From: Epinephelus fuscoguttatus
Lineage: Eukaryota > Chordata > Actinopteri > Perciformes > Serranidae
Reading direction: 5' to 3'
Length of the DNA: 64,000 nt
Assembly (NCBI RefSeq): GCF_011397635.1
Contig: NC_064769.1
Span: 20,291,207 to 20,355,206 of the forward strand
Every line of letters starts with the position of its first letter. The first letter of the stretch is position 1. Shown piece after piece: positions 11,428 to 23,432 of this stretch. Made by a program: the position numbers and the translations under genes. A model generated the notes under the pieces. It ran no database searches. It was not told where the DNA came from and saw only the letters and a program-made list of their open reading frames with translations.

Positions 11428-14400
11428 TTTTTTAGATTATTTTGGGGGCTTTTATTATTTATTATAGAGGAGCTTAGGAGTGACAGGAAAGGAAGAGTAG
11501 AGAGGGCAAAGGGCAAAGGCCCTCAGGTTGGAATCAAATCCAGGCTGCTGCCAAGGCCTACTGCACGTTCTACCAGATGAGTTAGAGGTCACCTGTATTT
11601 GAGTGTTTGTTTACTTAAAATAGTCACCAACATTTTAGCCAACATGCTTCCAGACTAAACAGCAGGGTTTTCCCAACAATTAGAAGACTTGGGCACAGTG
11701 CCTACGCAATTTTTTCACCATGCCAAAACCGAATGATCAGAAAGAAAAACTACTCTGAGACATGTTTTGCTGTCAATTCAAGCCAAGCTGCTTCTGTCCT
11801 CTTGTCTCAGCTCTCTGTGTCTCACACATTCTCACATTTTTATGTCTTAATTATTGTAGATATTTTAATATTTTTGTCTCCTTGGAGGGGTGTACTGGCA
11901 TTATTATGCTATTGTTTTATCATTATGTCTGTGGCATAAAATGCTCTTAAAATGGCAGTACTATCATTTAATGCAGTTATTTCTGGGACAATATCTCATC
12001 CACCAAAAGTAGTTCTCATGGCAGACCAATCAGTGTATGAACCAACACTTTAAATTTGTAAATAACCAAAAGAAAAGTGTCCACATCAGAGACTGGCTGA
12101 TGAGTATCTACTTCGTTAGGTCTTTCACCATCCTGCTGACAGCACCAATCTGAGCTCTTGTTTGCTGTTGATCAATGACTGTTTACTCTGATTGAGCAAC
12201 TGTCAGTGCGGCGACTCAGAGAAGGTTTCTACTGACAGCAAAGTACAATCTTCGTAAACACAGTTTCTACGTGTGGAGAAAGTGCTGGAAGACTATTATG
12301 CAACTATTCATTACTGGATCAAGTCAGCCGTGAAAGTCTTTTTGGATCTTTAATGTTGAAACAGACGGGGCAGGCACACGTACCTGTGTGATGAAATGCG
12401 AGTACGGCAGGAAGAACTGTTCAGTTATGTAGATTAAAGTGAAAATGGTGGCCAGCTTGTGCTTAAGTCTCATTTTGGAAGCTTTGGGGGCAGGTGGAGT
12501 CTCCTGGCGCTCGCTGCTGGTGCTTTGAACCTCTTTGTAAACACAAGAAGGGCTGGGTTGAGGGTCCGGGGAGGTGAGTGGCAACACAGCCCTGAGGAAT
12601 GCTGGAAAGCGCCCAAAGAATCTTCTCGGCCAGTCTGGGTAGCAGAAGAGGGGACTGGTGGCCAGCATTGTGTAGGAGAACATCCCTGTGGAGCATTAAC
12701 ATTCTCAATAAGATGAAGTTAAAGTGAAACCCCTCAAATTAAAGGCAGAGTTTTAAGAGTCATGATGATTTTAACGAAGACTCACCGATGCTGAAGAGCT
12801 GAGAGTTCATACAGTGGAAGTAGCTGACGAAGAAAATCCCATAAGGTCGCGTGACGTCAAAAAACAGCAGGTAGCCGGCGGTCAGATCCAGAACAAGACC
12901 GCCTCCGTGCACCACCAGCAGGCTCACCAACTCCACAGGGAGAATCACTCTGAAAAATAATGAGTGGTACAGACAGATCAGAGTGGGAGTACTGCGATAC
13001 ATGAGTCAGTGATAAACGGCTTTGAGCTGCTGAATAACACCTACTTGAAAGGATCAAACAACCAGTGGTGAGCCAGGTATGACATCGAGTATCCCTCCAC
13101 CCAATCAGCGTCCAACTTTTTGACTCCAGCAATGAAGTATACAATGAATATCTTTAGGAACAAAAAACATTGACATTACTCAATCACTCAACAATTCAAG
13201 ATAAAAAATAGACAGTATTAGCAGTTAGAAGTCATTAGTTCACAAACCTGTGTCCTCAACAAGGTGTAATTCCACAGAGGCACGTGAGCGTTTCTTATAG
13301 ATGGCCTCCGCAATCCATCAATGGACCTACACATAGACACAGGAATTAAATGTCTCTCTCTCTGTTGAGCTCACACATGCTGTGTGCAGGGCAGAAGTGT
13401 ACAGATCATCTCACCAGTATCTGTTGCCATCCATGAGTGTGAGCTGAAACCCGATGAGGCCATACAGGTACGAGTGATTGTTCCAGGTTGTTTTGTCCAG
13501 GAAGAAGATGTACCAGTACGTTGAGAGGAACATGAGGCAGGACAGACGGTAGAAACAGCCAAGCATGATGCCCACAGCGCCTTCGATGAGAAACACAAGT
13601 TCAGTTAATAAATAATCTTAATTACCATTGATAAGCCAGACACACAACTTACAGTGTAACAAAAATTCTTTAGCACAGCAGCGGTCAAAATACTCTTTGC
13701 CCCCCTGGGATCAAACACCTTACAACAACAGTGATCTTCCCGTATACCTGAGCCCAAGATACCTGCACCGCAGCACCCAATGTGCGCACACGGTGAATAA
13801 CAATTAACATCTGGTTAATTAAACAACATTCGCCTCCTATGAAGGCATTCAGAGGTTGATCTATACTAGGGACTCCTTAGGATACCACGGGATATCTGGC
13901 TTTTTCAACCCCTTGTCTTTCTAGCAGTCCACTGAACGCAGTACTAAATTTAGGCAAAGTCAAACAAAATTCTATAAAAACCACAGACGGACTATGAGAG
14001 AAGGGGCCCCTAGGCACAGATATGTAAAAGGCCCCACCACCTCTCCTACATAGAAGCAAGACACCCAGACTTTGTAATGGTTTTGTCTCTTTTTAAAAAA
14101 ATATTTTTGTGTCTCTGTTGTCGTTATGCATCTTTTTGTGGTTTAGTGTCTTCTTGTGTTAGTTTTGCCTCTCTTTGTTGTCGCTTTGTGTCTCTTTGAA
14201 GTAAATTTGTTTCTTTTTTGGCCATTTTGAGTCTCTTCCTGGTCAGTAGATATGAATTTGAGTGACATTTCGCACGAGGAGGCCAGGGGGGCCCTTGACT
14301 CTTTGGGCCCCTGGGCCTGTGCTCAGTAGGCCTGTTCAGTAATCCATCCACGATAAAAACATATGCAAAGTTATCACAAAGTATAGTGATTGAACTCGCA

Positions 14401-17297
14401 ACAAAATGGAAAATCAGTAAGTACAATTTACATTGTAACATGTACAATTATATGTTAAATTAAATTAAATTAAATTAATCTCGGGGTAATAATGGACTCA
14501 GACTTGAACTTTAACAGCCACATCAAATCAATAACATCAGCAGCTTTTTACCATCTAAAAAACATTGCCAAAATCAAAGGTATAGTGTCTAAGCCTGACT
14601 TGGAGAGACTTATCCATGCATTTGTCTCTAGTAGGTTAGACTACTGTAACAGCCTGCTCACTGGCCTCTCCAAACGGGCTGTAAGACAGCTGCAGTACAT
14701 CCAGAATGCTGCTGCTCGGGTCCTGACCAGAACCAGGAAGTACGAGCACATTAGTCCTGTGCTCAGGTCTCTACACTGGCTTCCTGTGGCTCAGAGAATA
14801 GACTTTAAAGCAGCTCTGCTTGTGTACAAGTCTATCCACGGCCTAGCACCAAAGTACATCTCTGACATGTTAGTGCCATATGAACCATCTCGTACTCTGA
14901 GGACCTCAGGGACCGGCCTCCTGCTGGTGCCCAGAGTCAGGACTAAACATGGGGAATCAGGATTCCAGTTTTATGCAGCTAAAATCTGGAACAGTCTTTC
15001 TGAAGATGTGAGACAGGCCTCTACTCTGACAATGTTCAAATCTAGGCTCAAAACAGCTCTATTTCACTGTGCATATGACTGAAAGGATCTTATCTGCACT
15101 CTTCTCTTTTAAAGTTCATTTTATAATGATTATTTACGTTTTTATTTTGTATTGTGATTTTAATGCATTTTCTTGTTCTGTAAAGCACTTTGAATTGCTT
15201 TGTGTATGAATTGTGCTCTACAAATAAACTTGCCTTGCCTATGTTCTAGATCTGAACATATCATGTTGGTTTATTTTGTCTGAGATGATTATTGCCACTT
15301 TATACATGTCCTGGATTATTAAGTATACTGTTAAAAAAATCTAATTTATTAATTTCACATGACAAATATTATAAAGTACTTAAGTACCACATGAAAAAAA
15401 CAAACTGTGTCACTGTAGCCGAGGCTACAAAAACAATCATGCTGCGATTATTTTTGACAGATGTGAGTTGCGATTTTAGCAGAAATGGTCATATTTGCAT
15501 TAAATATTCACCCAAAAAAAAAAGATGACTTAATGCTATTTGCTGAGGTCTGGATGAAACAAGCATGTTCCCTTACATATGAAATATGATTTGTAGGCAG
15601 GTGCATTTCTGTAGCACCACAATGCTTCAATCATAATGGTATGTTGTGACACATTTTACCTTTATCAAAAAATTGCAGCACCTGCAATTTGGATATTGCA
15701 CTTGGCCATACTGCAATTTCAATACAATTCTACTATCTGTGCAGCCCTGACTGTTGCCACAATATCTTAATAGATGGTTTAATGCTGGAAATGTCAGTAA
15801 TGTGAAATATTGACCAAAACATTTAGTGGTGTTGAAATTCCTCTGTGTTGTGAAATCAAGGTGAACTTTTAGTAGAGACAGATGTTGCCTGATACTGGAG
15901 GTGTTGAGAATAAGAGTAGAACATGGATTTGTGTATCCACTTGGTAAAGTACTAGGTTTATAACCCTAATGATTTTTCATCAGTGTTTATTTACTTTTAT
16001 TGACGCTGTGTCCTGCTCTCTGTTTGCATTCTCACTGTGGTGAAGGCCATATTTGCATTCTTTGCGAGACTCAAACAAATCTTGCATGAGTTAATTGGCT
16101 TGGCGGGAAAATAAAAGTGGAAAATTGCAGGTCTGGTATGTGTGCTTTCATCTTCACTGCAGACAGCCTCCCTACAGAGGCCATCTCCAATAAAACGCCT
16201 GCATCCGCTTAGACACAAAGGAAGCCCCAGCAGACACTGAAGTGTGAGCATTTCAACCTGTAACCTTTTGGACATGAGCTTATAATGATAGAAACTTACC
16301 GAGGAACATGATGACATACATCAGATACATCCAATCCAGCGGCAGTGGCTGTAAGAAATTGAAGAGGGGAAAGCGACACACAGGGGCACCATCCAGGTAC
16401 TTATAGTCCAGGTGACTGAGGCCACGCTCCTGAGTGACGTCGATGGCCATCAGCAAACCTGCATGACAGACACAGAAAAGTAATAAGTGAAGAAGGAGAA
16501 ATCACACTCAGCAGGCAGTCTAGGTTGAGCTAACGGCATCTTAACTTACCAAACAAGCAGCGGAAGATGCCCAGGGCTGCAGGGTCAGTGGGACGGTTCA
16601 AGAGGGTCACCAGGCTGTGCCAGGAGGTCAGATCCTCCTTCTTGAACCCAAAGATCTTCTCCATCTTGCTTTGAGTCTGTGGTGCATCTTTTTCAGGGGC
16701 TGCATCTTTCTTAGGAGCTGCAGCCTGCTTTGTAGATTGTTGCTCTCCATCACTGCCCACAAGAGCAGCTAGAGGGTGAACAGGAACATGAAGGTGATAC
16801 GTTACACATTCACGTCTGCTTATATGTGTTACATTAACGCACATCTTTCTGGACGACTGTCTCTTCTTTTTATTTATAATACTGAGAGCGACCTACATCT
16901 TTTAATTTAAACTGTTACATTTTGCACATTTTAAATAGTATTTGTATATATATTTTTGTGTATTTTTTTCTATTCAATATTCATGTTTCTTGCCTATGCA
17001 TCAAAACACCAGAGCAAAGTCCTTGTATGTGAAAGCCTATTTGGCAATAAACTGGATTCTGATGTAGTATTTTCTAGGACAAAGAGCAAGATAATGTGTA
17101 TTAATCACTATGTCAACGAAATTACTGTGCTCTATTTATGGAACATGCATGATTTTGAGCTCTTATTTACATACCAAACACAGCTTTAGTGGTTACAGCC
17201 TCTCCTTGGTCTAACTAATTATCACATTAGCTAAACAACAACACACCACTACACCGCTAACAACAGCCTCACCTGCAGTTGCGTCTCGCGCCTCCAT
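5936..17297 (-). CDS. ggcx: Vitamin K-dependent gamma-glutamyl carboxylase
   Basis: This ER membrane enzyme converts glutamate to gamma-carboxyglutamate in clotting factors, matrix Gla protein and osteocalcin, using reduced vitamin K, CO2 and O2. Fifteen exons, in transcript order: 17297-17273, 16768-16550, 16458-16300, 13580-13415, 13326-13248, 13151-13045, 12949-12786, 12685-12384, 11181-11050, 8264-8113, 7976-7807, 7672-7542, 7446-7299, 6396-6195 and 6095-5936. They sum to 2316 nt, giving 771 aa (human 758). Recognisable blocks include [17 protein letters not shown], a WNNHSYLYG motif with His170 (human His160), [15 protein letters not shown] with Lys228 (human Lys218, the proposed catalytic base), [14 protein letters not shown] and [18 protein letters not shown]. 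The two cysteines of the family disulfide are present ([13 protein letters not shown]). The start is the first in-frame ATG. The N-terminus has a lysine/alanine-rich insert. No key residue is missing, so the gene looks intact. Confidence 0.97.
6498..7271. mobile_element. Foldback piggyBac-like MITE in ggcx intron 13
   Basis: TTAA lies at both edges (6498-6501 and 7268-7271). The ends read GGGTAACTTGGG and, inverted, GGGTAACTAGGTG. A second, longer inverted repeat lies inside: about 6724-6843 (CATCACCAAACCCACCAGAC) pairs with about 7040-7165 (inverse GTCTGGTGGGTTTGGTGATA). The element therefore folds back over much of its length. It encodes no transposase and is unrelated in sequence to the MITE at 1959. 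Confidence 0.65.
8406..10876. repeat. Possible outer MITE into which the Tc1-like element inserted
   Basis: The left end reads TACTATGCAGGATTTT and the right end, inverted, reads GTACTATGCAGGAATTG. This suggests a terminal-inverted-repeat element split by the nested Tc1-like insertion at 9114-10743. A tract at 8545-8600 (GGCCTTGTCCACATGGACAT) resembles a common fish repeat. Everything lies in ggcx intron 9. Confidence 0.35.
9114..10743 (+). mobile_element. Palindromic Tc1/mariner-like element in ggcx intron 9
   Basis: TA dinucleotides flank both ends (9112-9113, 10744-10745), as expected for Tc1/mariner. The termini are CAGTCAGGTCCATAATTATT and its inverse. The inverted repeats are far longer than normal: 9114-9757 is an almost exact reverse complement of 10091-10743, with a few substitutions and a short insertion in the right arm. 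The roughly 330-bp centre and right arm carry a plus-strand transposase remnant, starting near 9832 and including [11 protein letters not shown] and [10 protein letters not shown], then [19 protein letters not shown] near 10270. The left arm encodes the same C-terminal piece on the minus strand (9368-9592). The frame is broken and the N-terminal DNA-binding part is absent, so the copy is inactive. Confidence 0.85.
11385..11428. repeat. (TG)n microsatellite
   Basis: About 20 uninterrupted TG units in ggcx intron 8, next to exon 9. Confidence 0.95.
13985..14345. repeat. Interspersed repeat, copy 1, with GTCTCTTTG-rich core
   Basis: This begins with a GGCCCC/GGCACAGATA segment and runs through tandem-like GTCTCTTTGTTGTCG units to TTTGGGCCCCTGG and TTCAGTAATCCATCC. 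The same order of blocks recurs at 47035-47355, so it is a dispersed repeat rather than a simple tract. The class is unknown to me. It lies in ggcx intron 3. Confidence 0.7.
14478..15240 (+). mobile_element. 3' end of an L2-like LINE
   Basis: An open frame at 14492-15082 (196 aa) matches the C-terminal part of fish LINE reverse-transcriptase polyproteins. Landmarks are [57 protein letters not shown] and [15 protein letters not shown]. The 3' tail has the GTAAAGCACTTTGAATTG and AATAAACTTGCCTTGCCT style of L2-type elements. The catalytic domain is missing, which fits 5' truncation at insertion. The intact frame suggests a fairly recent copy. It lies in ggcx intron 3, antisense to the gene. The L2 clade is inferred by eye. 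Confidence 0.85.
15241..16280. other. Remainder of ggcx intron 3
   Basis: AT-rich intronic DNA with no feature I can name. Confidence 0.5.
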
Positions 17298-17470
17298 GCT
17301 GCTAAATATTCGGGGTAAAACAGATTTAATTTTGGGGACAGGGGGGTCAGGAAAGTCCGGTCTCTGCTCTCCCTGCCCCAGATGGAAGTCTGCTGCCTGG
17401 TCACGTCTGTGAAAGGGGACAAAGTTACGTGTCACAGTCCTACACACTCGGGCTAGTCAGGGCAGGCAGA
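17298..17470 (-). promoter_or_regulatory. ggcx: ggcx 5' UTR and proximal promoter region
   Basis: The first ggcx exon starts upstream of the ATG at 17297. The frame stays open upstream but contains no earlier in-frame ATG. No TATA box is clear, and the transcription start is not determinable by eye. Confidence 0.5.
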
Positions 17471-17642
17471 GGAGGTGGATGTAGGGAGGGAATGGAATGT
17501 TGTGAAAGAGCTGCTCGTCGTTCATTGGCTGATTCTTCCAAAGGATACGCCCACTCAGGGAGAACCACATATGTCATATCCTGCTGGAAGGTGCATGTGT
17601 TTTAGACAAAAAAGGAAAAAATATATTTTACAGAGTACCATT

Positions 17643-17644
<2 letters not shown>

Positions 17645-17706
<62 letters not shown>
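17645..17706. repeat. (AAT)n microsatellite
   Basis: About 20 ATA/AAT units immediately upstream of ggcx. It starts an AT-rich, low-complexity tract that runs to about 18360. Confidence 0.95.
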
Positions 17707-17708
<2 letters not shown>

Positions 17709-18365
17709 CTTAATTAATATTAAATATATAAGAAAAATATACAAAAATTCTGTAATTTAAAAGAACTAAAAAGTTTTGAATAATCCGTAAATATTAACAT
17801 TTATCTTTTATATATTATGTTCAATTTATGTGGGAATCAGGTAATATTTCATTTTTTGTGCCACATTTTCCCCTCCCTTTTAATCCTTCTTTCCCCTGAA
17901 AATAAAAAATAAATAAATATAATAATAATAATAATACTAAATAAAAATAATAAAATTAGTAATTACTACTACTACTAATATAATAATCATTCTAATAATT
18001 ATTTTTATTCTTAATATTATTAATATTGTTATTATTATACATTAATGAAAAATAATTAATTTTAGAATAAATAACTTAGACTAGAAAGTAAAATAAGATC
18101 ATAAAAATATGGAGAAAAAAAGAAATACCCCCCCCCCCCCCAAAAAAAATCTATCTTAAAAAAAAAAGAAACGTTTTGAATAATCTTTAAAATAAATATT
18201 AGAAATCAAAAGTATCTTTTGTTTATTATATATAATTTATGGCAGAAATAGATCACATTTTGATCTGCTTCTCCCTTGAAAAGAACAAAAATTCATGAAA
18301 GTAAACATCTTATGTTAAAAAAATACATAACAATCATTATTAAACTAAAAAAGGGGGGAAAATTT
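17707..18365. repeat. AT-rich low-complexity tract
   Basis: Dominated by AATA, TAAT and poly(A) runs, with a C homopolymer at about 18129-18142. Two phrases recur in order (AAAGTTTTGAATAATC near 17770, AACGTTTTGAATAATC near 18171; TATCTTTTATATATTATG, TATCTTTTGTTTATTATA), suggesting a diverged tandem duplication of about 400 bp. Confidence 0.6.
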
Positions 18366-20340
18366 TAATCGTCTCCACAGAATTTCTCATAATCTCTGCA
18401 AGTTTCTTTGCATCAATAAGTTTGTCTGAGCTATCTTACAGCTGCATGGGCAGAGGCACAGGCTGGAGGTGTCTTGTATTTAAGCAGAGGGCAAACTGTG
18501 TCACACTGATAAACATCAGTGTTGTTTGCTGCATATTGTGTTTTCACAATCACAATTTACCACACATCCACATCTTGTGATTCTTCTTGTGACTCAGTTC
18601 CTGCAGTATTTCAAGCCGCTGTCATGACTGTAGTACCACAGGATACCACTGGAGGGCAGTCGTACATTCTGTTTGACAGCAGGTTTTGGAGTGAAGGTAG
18701 TGCTGTGAGGGATTTACTCTCCGAATTTTAGGAAGTGACCAGTCACAGTATTACAGACAGGTGGCAGTGGCAGAGCTGATGATGTTAAATGCTGTTTACT
18801 TTGCAGCTAATAGAGGCAGGGAATAAAGGGCAACTCTATGATGCCTTGATGAGTTACCATTTTGTAAAACAACTCAGGTGTGTCTATCTTTACATTGTAA
18901 ATGTTTCTCAAATTTCTCTCCAGAGTTGTGTGACCTACGGAAATGTACATGTTACTATTATATAATAACCCTTTAAAAAAATCATTGCTGCCACATAAAT
19001 CATTAATCAGTTGTACATAGCTGGATCTGGACTTGATGAAGCCATTTTGTGTACAGATAGGTATTTATTGAATAGGGGTTTTGGATGCTGATTAATAGTG
19101 CAGAATCCCCTCTTTCACAGTGGCAGAAGATCAAAGTTTTTATTGTTTCTTTAGGGTTTAGAAGGTGACCACCTCACTCTGCCGAGTCTCAATTGTTTGC
19201 ATCAGCTGGTGGTAGGATTTGTTGTGGTCATTGCAGATGCTTGTAGACCAGACACTATCCAGCTCAGGTATTATCTTAGCCTCCATTCAGAGTGGTTTGC
19301 CTACCTGGGTGGGTTAGTCAGATGAGAGAAAGGCTGTGAGAGGATTTGAAGTGGTCTGAATGAGCAAAACAAGACAGACCTTTGTGCACTGGTTGCCTTG
19401 GATGCACTGACGCTGTCTCACGCTGACAGACTAGGTGTACATAATAACAGCTTTCAACATCACAAGGAAGCTTGCTGTGTCAGGCACATCCGACTGTTTT
19501 CATTAGTGTGCAATTTGGCTGTAATTGTAGGGGAAATGGAGACAAAGCTCTGAGCTCAGTTGGGATATACTTAGCTATGTTTACTTTACAAACAACTTCC
19601 TGAAAAGTTTTCTTGCAAGATTTTTTTTTCCTGATTTAAACCCATATGAATAATCACACATTATTCACTAGTTATTGGAAACTTTCTTTTCTTTTTCTTC
19701 ATCCAGGTCAAGGAGATCTTGATCTCAGTGAGCAAACCTAATGAAATAAAGGTGATATATGCAGTATATAAGCAGTAAAACCTGGCCAGGGATGGAGGTT
19801 GCAAACTGGTCTTGGCCAGAAATCCCACCTGCAATACATCTGTAACCTGTAACAATGTTTTTTTGCATTGTGCCTGACAAATAAACTAATAAATAAAATT
19901 AAAATTTAGACAAGAAAAAGCGTACGTTTTCTCTAAGTGGACACTCTTTGTGCATTTAGTCCTTCTAAGGCAAGCACAGGAGCTAAGTGTTGCCGGAGCC
20001 CACAGGAACGATGCTCTGTGATGCTTTTTTTTCTCAGAGTGAGGATAAGCATGTTAAGTATGTGCTGTTCACATAACTGCGTTGAAATTAATAGATATAA
20101 AAACAGCCCCACCTTTTAGTAGGCTGCCAGATCTGTGTGGTAGGTACCCCAACAGAGGGGTGACCAAAAATAGGGACGGTACAGAGCGGTTACATTGGTA
20201 CCATACAGAACTTTTCACAGTGGAAACGGAAACAGAATGACAGCCTACTGGGCATGATTTTCACCAGTGGCTGTTCTAACCTTTCTGCTTTCAATATAGA
20301 TCTACCTCAGATCCTCAGACATTGGTCTCCTAACTGTGCC
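18366..20340. other. Divergent intergenic DNA between ggcx and gmcl1
   Basis: I see no gene. A CTCF-like box, CCACTGGAGGGCAG, lies at 18646-18659. The open frames here lack splice context. Confidence 0.5.
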
Positions 20341-20365
20341 CATGATCCAAAATAAATTTGGATCA

Positions 20366-20625
20366 TTATGGCCCCACTCTCTGGAACAGACTGCCCAATG
20401 ATCCGAGATTCTCTGCAACTGTGTCATCCTTTAAAGTCAAGCTTAAGACCTACCTATTCGCAGGCCTATGAACAGTTAGTGCCTCTGTCTCTCTTTTGGG
20501 GATGTGTAATTTGGGTATGTCTGTGCGGGTGGGTGGGCTGCGGATGAATTACTCTTAAGACTTAATTTGTTTTTATTCACACATGTTGTGTGTAGAAGCG
20601 CATTGAGATTACTTTGTATGAAAAG
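20366..20625 (+). mobile_element. Short 3' remnant of an L2-like LINE
   Basis: The stretch encodes LWNRLPNDPRFSATVSSFK followed by VKLKTYLFAGL and a stop, the typical end of a fish LINE polyprotein. After it comes a tail with GAAGCGCATTGAGATTACTTT. It differs from the copy at 14478. A SINE fragment follows directly. Confidence 0.65.
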
Positions 20626-20629
20626 TAAA

Positions 20630-20963
20630 CACTGTCGCCTCACAGCAAGAGGGATCCTGGTTCAATTTTAGGAGGGAGCCCTTTTGCGCAGAGTCTGCAT
20701 GCTCCCCCTATATCAGCGTGGGTTTTCTCCAGGTGCTCCAGCTTTCTCCCACAGTCCAGAGACATGCAGGTGACTCTAAATTGCCCGTAGGTGTGAATGT
20801 GAGTGTGAATGATTGTCTGTCTCTATGTGTCAGCCCTGTGATAGTCTGGAGACCTGTCCAGGGTGTACCCCACCTCTCACCCAATGTCAGCTGGTTTAGG
20901 CTGCAGCCCCCCCATGACCCTCAAGAGGATAAACGGTTACGAAAATGGATTAATGGATGATTG
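20630..20963 (+). mobile_element. tRNA-derived SINE (DANA/mermaid-like), copy 1
   Basis: 5'-truncated copy starting at CACTGTCGCCTCACAGCAAG and running through GTCCAGAGACATGCAG, CCTGTGATAGTCTGGAGACC and the terminal GATAAACGGTTACGAAAATG. Three more copies lie at 34137, 36663 and 39320. Confidence 0.8.
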
Positions 20964-21540
20964 ATTTGATCTAAACATATCCTGAAGATTTCCTATTAAA
21001 TCAATCTAAAACAAAAGACAAAATGAAACAAACTCGCATTTGATAGCCTCAAAATCATATGCCTATGTGGTTAAATCATCATTTTCCTCTCAAATTTTTA
21101 GTGCATTAGGCTAAGGCATCAGAGTCAGCATGTGAGACTAGTCATTGTTGATGTGGCACTGCCCTTTGGACTCACAAGAAACCAGATAGACCAGTCAGTA
21201 GGGTTCTAATCTCTCAAGACAGATTCTGCAATTTACATTGTAGAAATGTAAAGGAAGAATTTTTTTTTCTTTTTCTTTTTTTTACCGATGGATTTCCAGA
21301 TTGGTAAGGTTCAGCCCTGTTTTAATGAGTAGAATTGGTCATCATGTTTTCTTTTTTTAATTATTATTATTTAATGAGATGATTGATATCAGTTTTGGTG
21401 ACTCTGAGGCATGGGTGCAGTATGCAAGAATTTTTAAATGAAGCAAAATTAAACATATACAAACAAACAAATACATATAATGGATTTTTTTTCCAAGTTT
21501 GTGTAATGCGCCTGTTTTCCTGTAGGTGACACCTGTGAGC
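20964..21540. other. Intergenic upstream of gmcl1
   Basis: AT-rich with poly(T) runs. I see no feature beyond simple sequence. Confidence 0.5.
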
Positions 21541-21917
21541 AGAGCAGACGCCTGTGACGTGGAACGCTACAGAAGAAGAGTAACAAAAGCAGGGCTACTG
21601 CTTTTTAGGGCAGTAACATCTTCTGTCATATCCGTGTCTGGGCTCACATTTACTTTAATTTTGAAAAATGTAACTGAAACCAGAGGGAGTTTAGATGTTT
21701 AGAGGCTCGCGTGGAGGAGCAGCTTGTCAGGAGTGACGGCGTTAATGTTTTCAGACGTGTTTTCGTTGGTGCAGCTAAGCTAGCTCTGAGGTTAGCTCCT
21801 CTTCAACTGGACCGTCTGCGTCTGACAGACTGTCTGACCTGAGAGATAATCAGCCGGTGTTTACCGTCCAAATTAACCCCTCACCTCTCCATCAGCCTGT
21901 CCGGTGCTAATCATCAG
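21540..21917 (+). promoter_or_regulatory. gmcl1: gmcl1 promoter and non-coding first exon
   Basis: A locally CpG-richer stretch ends in ATCATCAG followed by a gtgagc donor at 21918. A matching acceptor, gctctag, ends at 23870, 14 nt before the gmcl1 ATG. This gives a 5'-UTR exon and a 1.95-kb first intron. No TATA box is seen. The exon's left border is not defined. Confidence 0.6.
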
Positions 21918-22433
21918 GTGAGCCAACTCGGTTGTTATTTTTGTCAAACATACTGTACATTTGGTTTGCATATGCAGCACGAGGGAGCCCTGGTGTCAGA
22001 CTGATAAAGACAAGTGTAGCTGATAAAACCTAGTGTTTTGTGTGTTGCAAGAACACAAACACATGATAATTTCAAGGCCTTTTGGACCCACATTTTACCT
22101 TTCTGACAGGTACATTCAGCAGAGTATGACAGCCACACATTAATTAACACATTTGTCTTAATGTCATCTGCTTTATTCTTAAACGTTTAAATAGATAATG
22201 CCATTTTTATAAAGGCTCCATGTTCATTATTCGCCAAGCTACACATACACTGCATGCAATGTGCTGCTGTTTTGAAAATGATTTGTAGTACTGTCAAAAT
22301 ACCACACATATTTGAGAAATGATCAATAGTAGAATATGTTTCTTTCATTTAATAAGAGTCAAGTCAAATAAGTTAATGCAATGACATCTTGGGATTGTAA
22401 TCCAGCTTTTGGGGAACTATAGGACTAGGGTTG

Positions 22434-22742
22434 CAGTAATATACCAGTTTCGAGGTACACGGTGATACTAAAATTGGCGGGTATCATACCATGTACATTT
22501 ACTTGTCAACAATATTGAAAAAAATACAACTGGACGTTGAATCTCCCATTTGTTTTTACACATACTTCCATTAACAAAATGTTTTCAAGTTTCAATAATA
22601 GCAATAACACATTTGTTCAACCAACAATAGTCCTTTTGTTTTCATTCCTTTAAGGGTTATTCTGAAATACTTTGATACCGCAGTATTTCCTGAGACAGTT
22701 ATCGTATCGTGAAAATCTCATACCGTTGCAATCCTATATAGG
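22434..22742. mobile_element. MITE in gmcl1 intron 1
   Basis: The left end reads TAGGGTTGCAGTAATATACC and the right end, inverted, reads TAGGATTGCAACGGTAT. Between them is the GGTGATACTAAAATTGG / CGTATCGTGAAAATCTCATA material of a widespread fish element. There is no coding capacity. I do not assign a superfamily. Confidence 0.6.
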
Positions 22743-22917
22743 ACTATGAATACTATTGCCTTTACTTCAACAGGGCCATCGAGAACATGCTCTCTTTTAC
22801 AAGGACGCCCTGATCACAGTGCATATAAAATAAAAGAATTACACAAAAGTTACAGCATACATCAACTAATTATACAGCAAACAGGCCAACTGATCAGTTT
22901 TGATCATAAATCAATTA

Positions 22918-23432
22918 TCCATCCATCCATCCATCCATCCATTTTCATCCACCTATCCAAGGCCGGGTCGCGGTTGCAGCAGCTGGAGCAAAGCACCGCA
23001 GACATTCCTCTCCCCAGCACCGCTTACCAGCTCCTCCTGGGGGACCCCAAGGTGTTCACAGGCCAGATGAGATACGTAATCTCTCCAGCGTGTTCTGGGT
23101 CTGCCCCAGGGCCTCCTACCAGTGGGATGTGCCTGGAACACCTCCAGCGGGAGGCACCCAGAAGGCATCCTGATTAGATGCCCGAACCACTTCAACTGAC
23201 CCCTTTTGATGCGAAGGAGAAGCAGCTTTACTCCAAGCTCCCTCCGGATGTCCGAGAGCTCCTTACCCTGTCTGTAAGGCTGAGCCCAGCCACTCCACGG
23301 AGGAAACTCATTTCGGCTGCTTGTATCGGTGATCTCATTCTTTCTGTCACTACCCAGAGCTCATGACCATAGGCGAGGGTTGGGACGTAGCTGGACCAGT
23401 AAATTGAGAGCTTTGCCTTCCGGCTTGGGAGC
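22918..23432 (-). mobile_element. 3' end of an RTE/Rex3-like LINE
   Basis: On the minus strand it encodes MKWFGHLIRMPSGCLPLEVF, GRRPWGRPRTRWRDYVSHLA and CEHLGVPQEELVSGAGER, the C-terminal end of Rex3-type reverse transcriptase. Upstream pieces (VPTLAYGHELWVVTERM, IQAAEMSFLRGVAGLSLTDR) are in other frames. It ends in an ATCC tetranucleotide tail (22918-22942 on the plus strand), as is usual for this clade. It is 5'-truncated and frame-broken, in gmcl1 intron 1. Confidence 0.85.

Noticed and set aside
17475-17717. 80-codon frame ending in poly-asparagine
   Set aside because: The asparagine run is the (AAT)n microsatellite.
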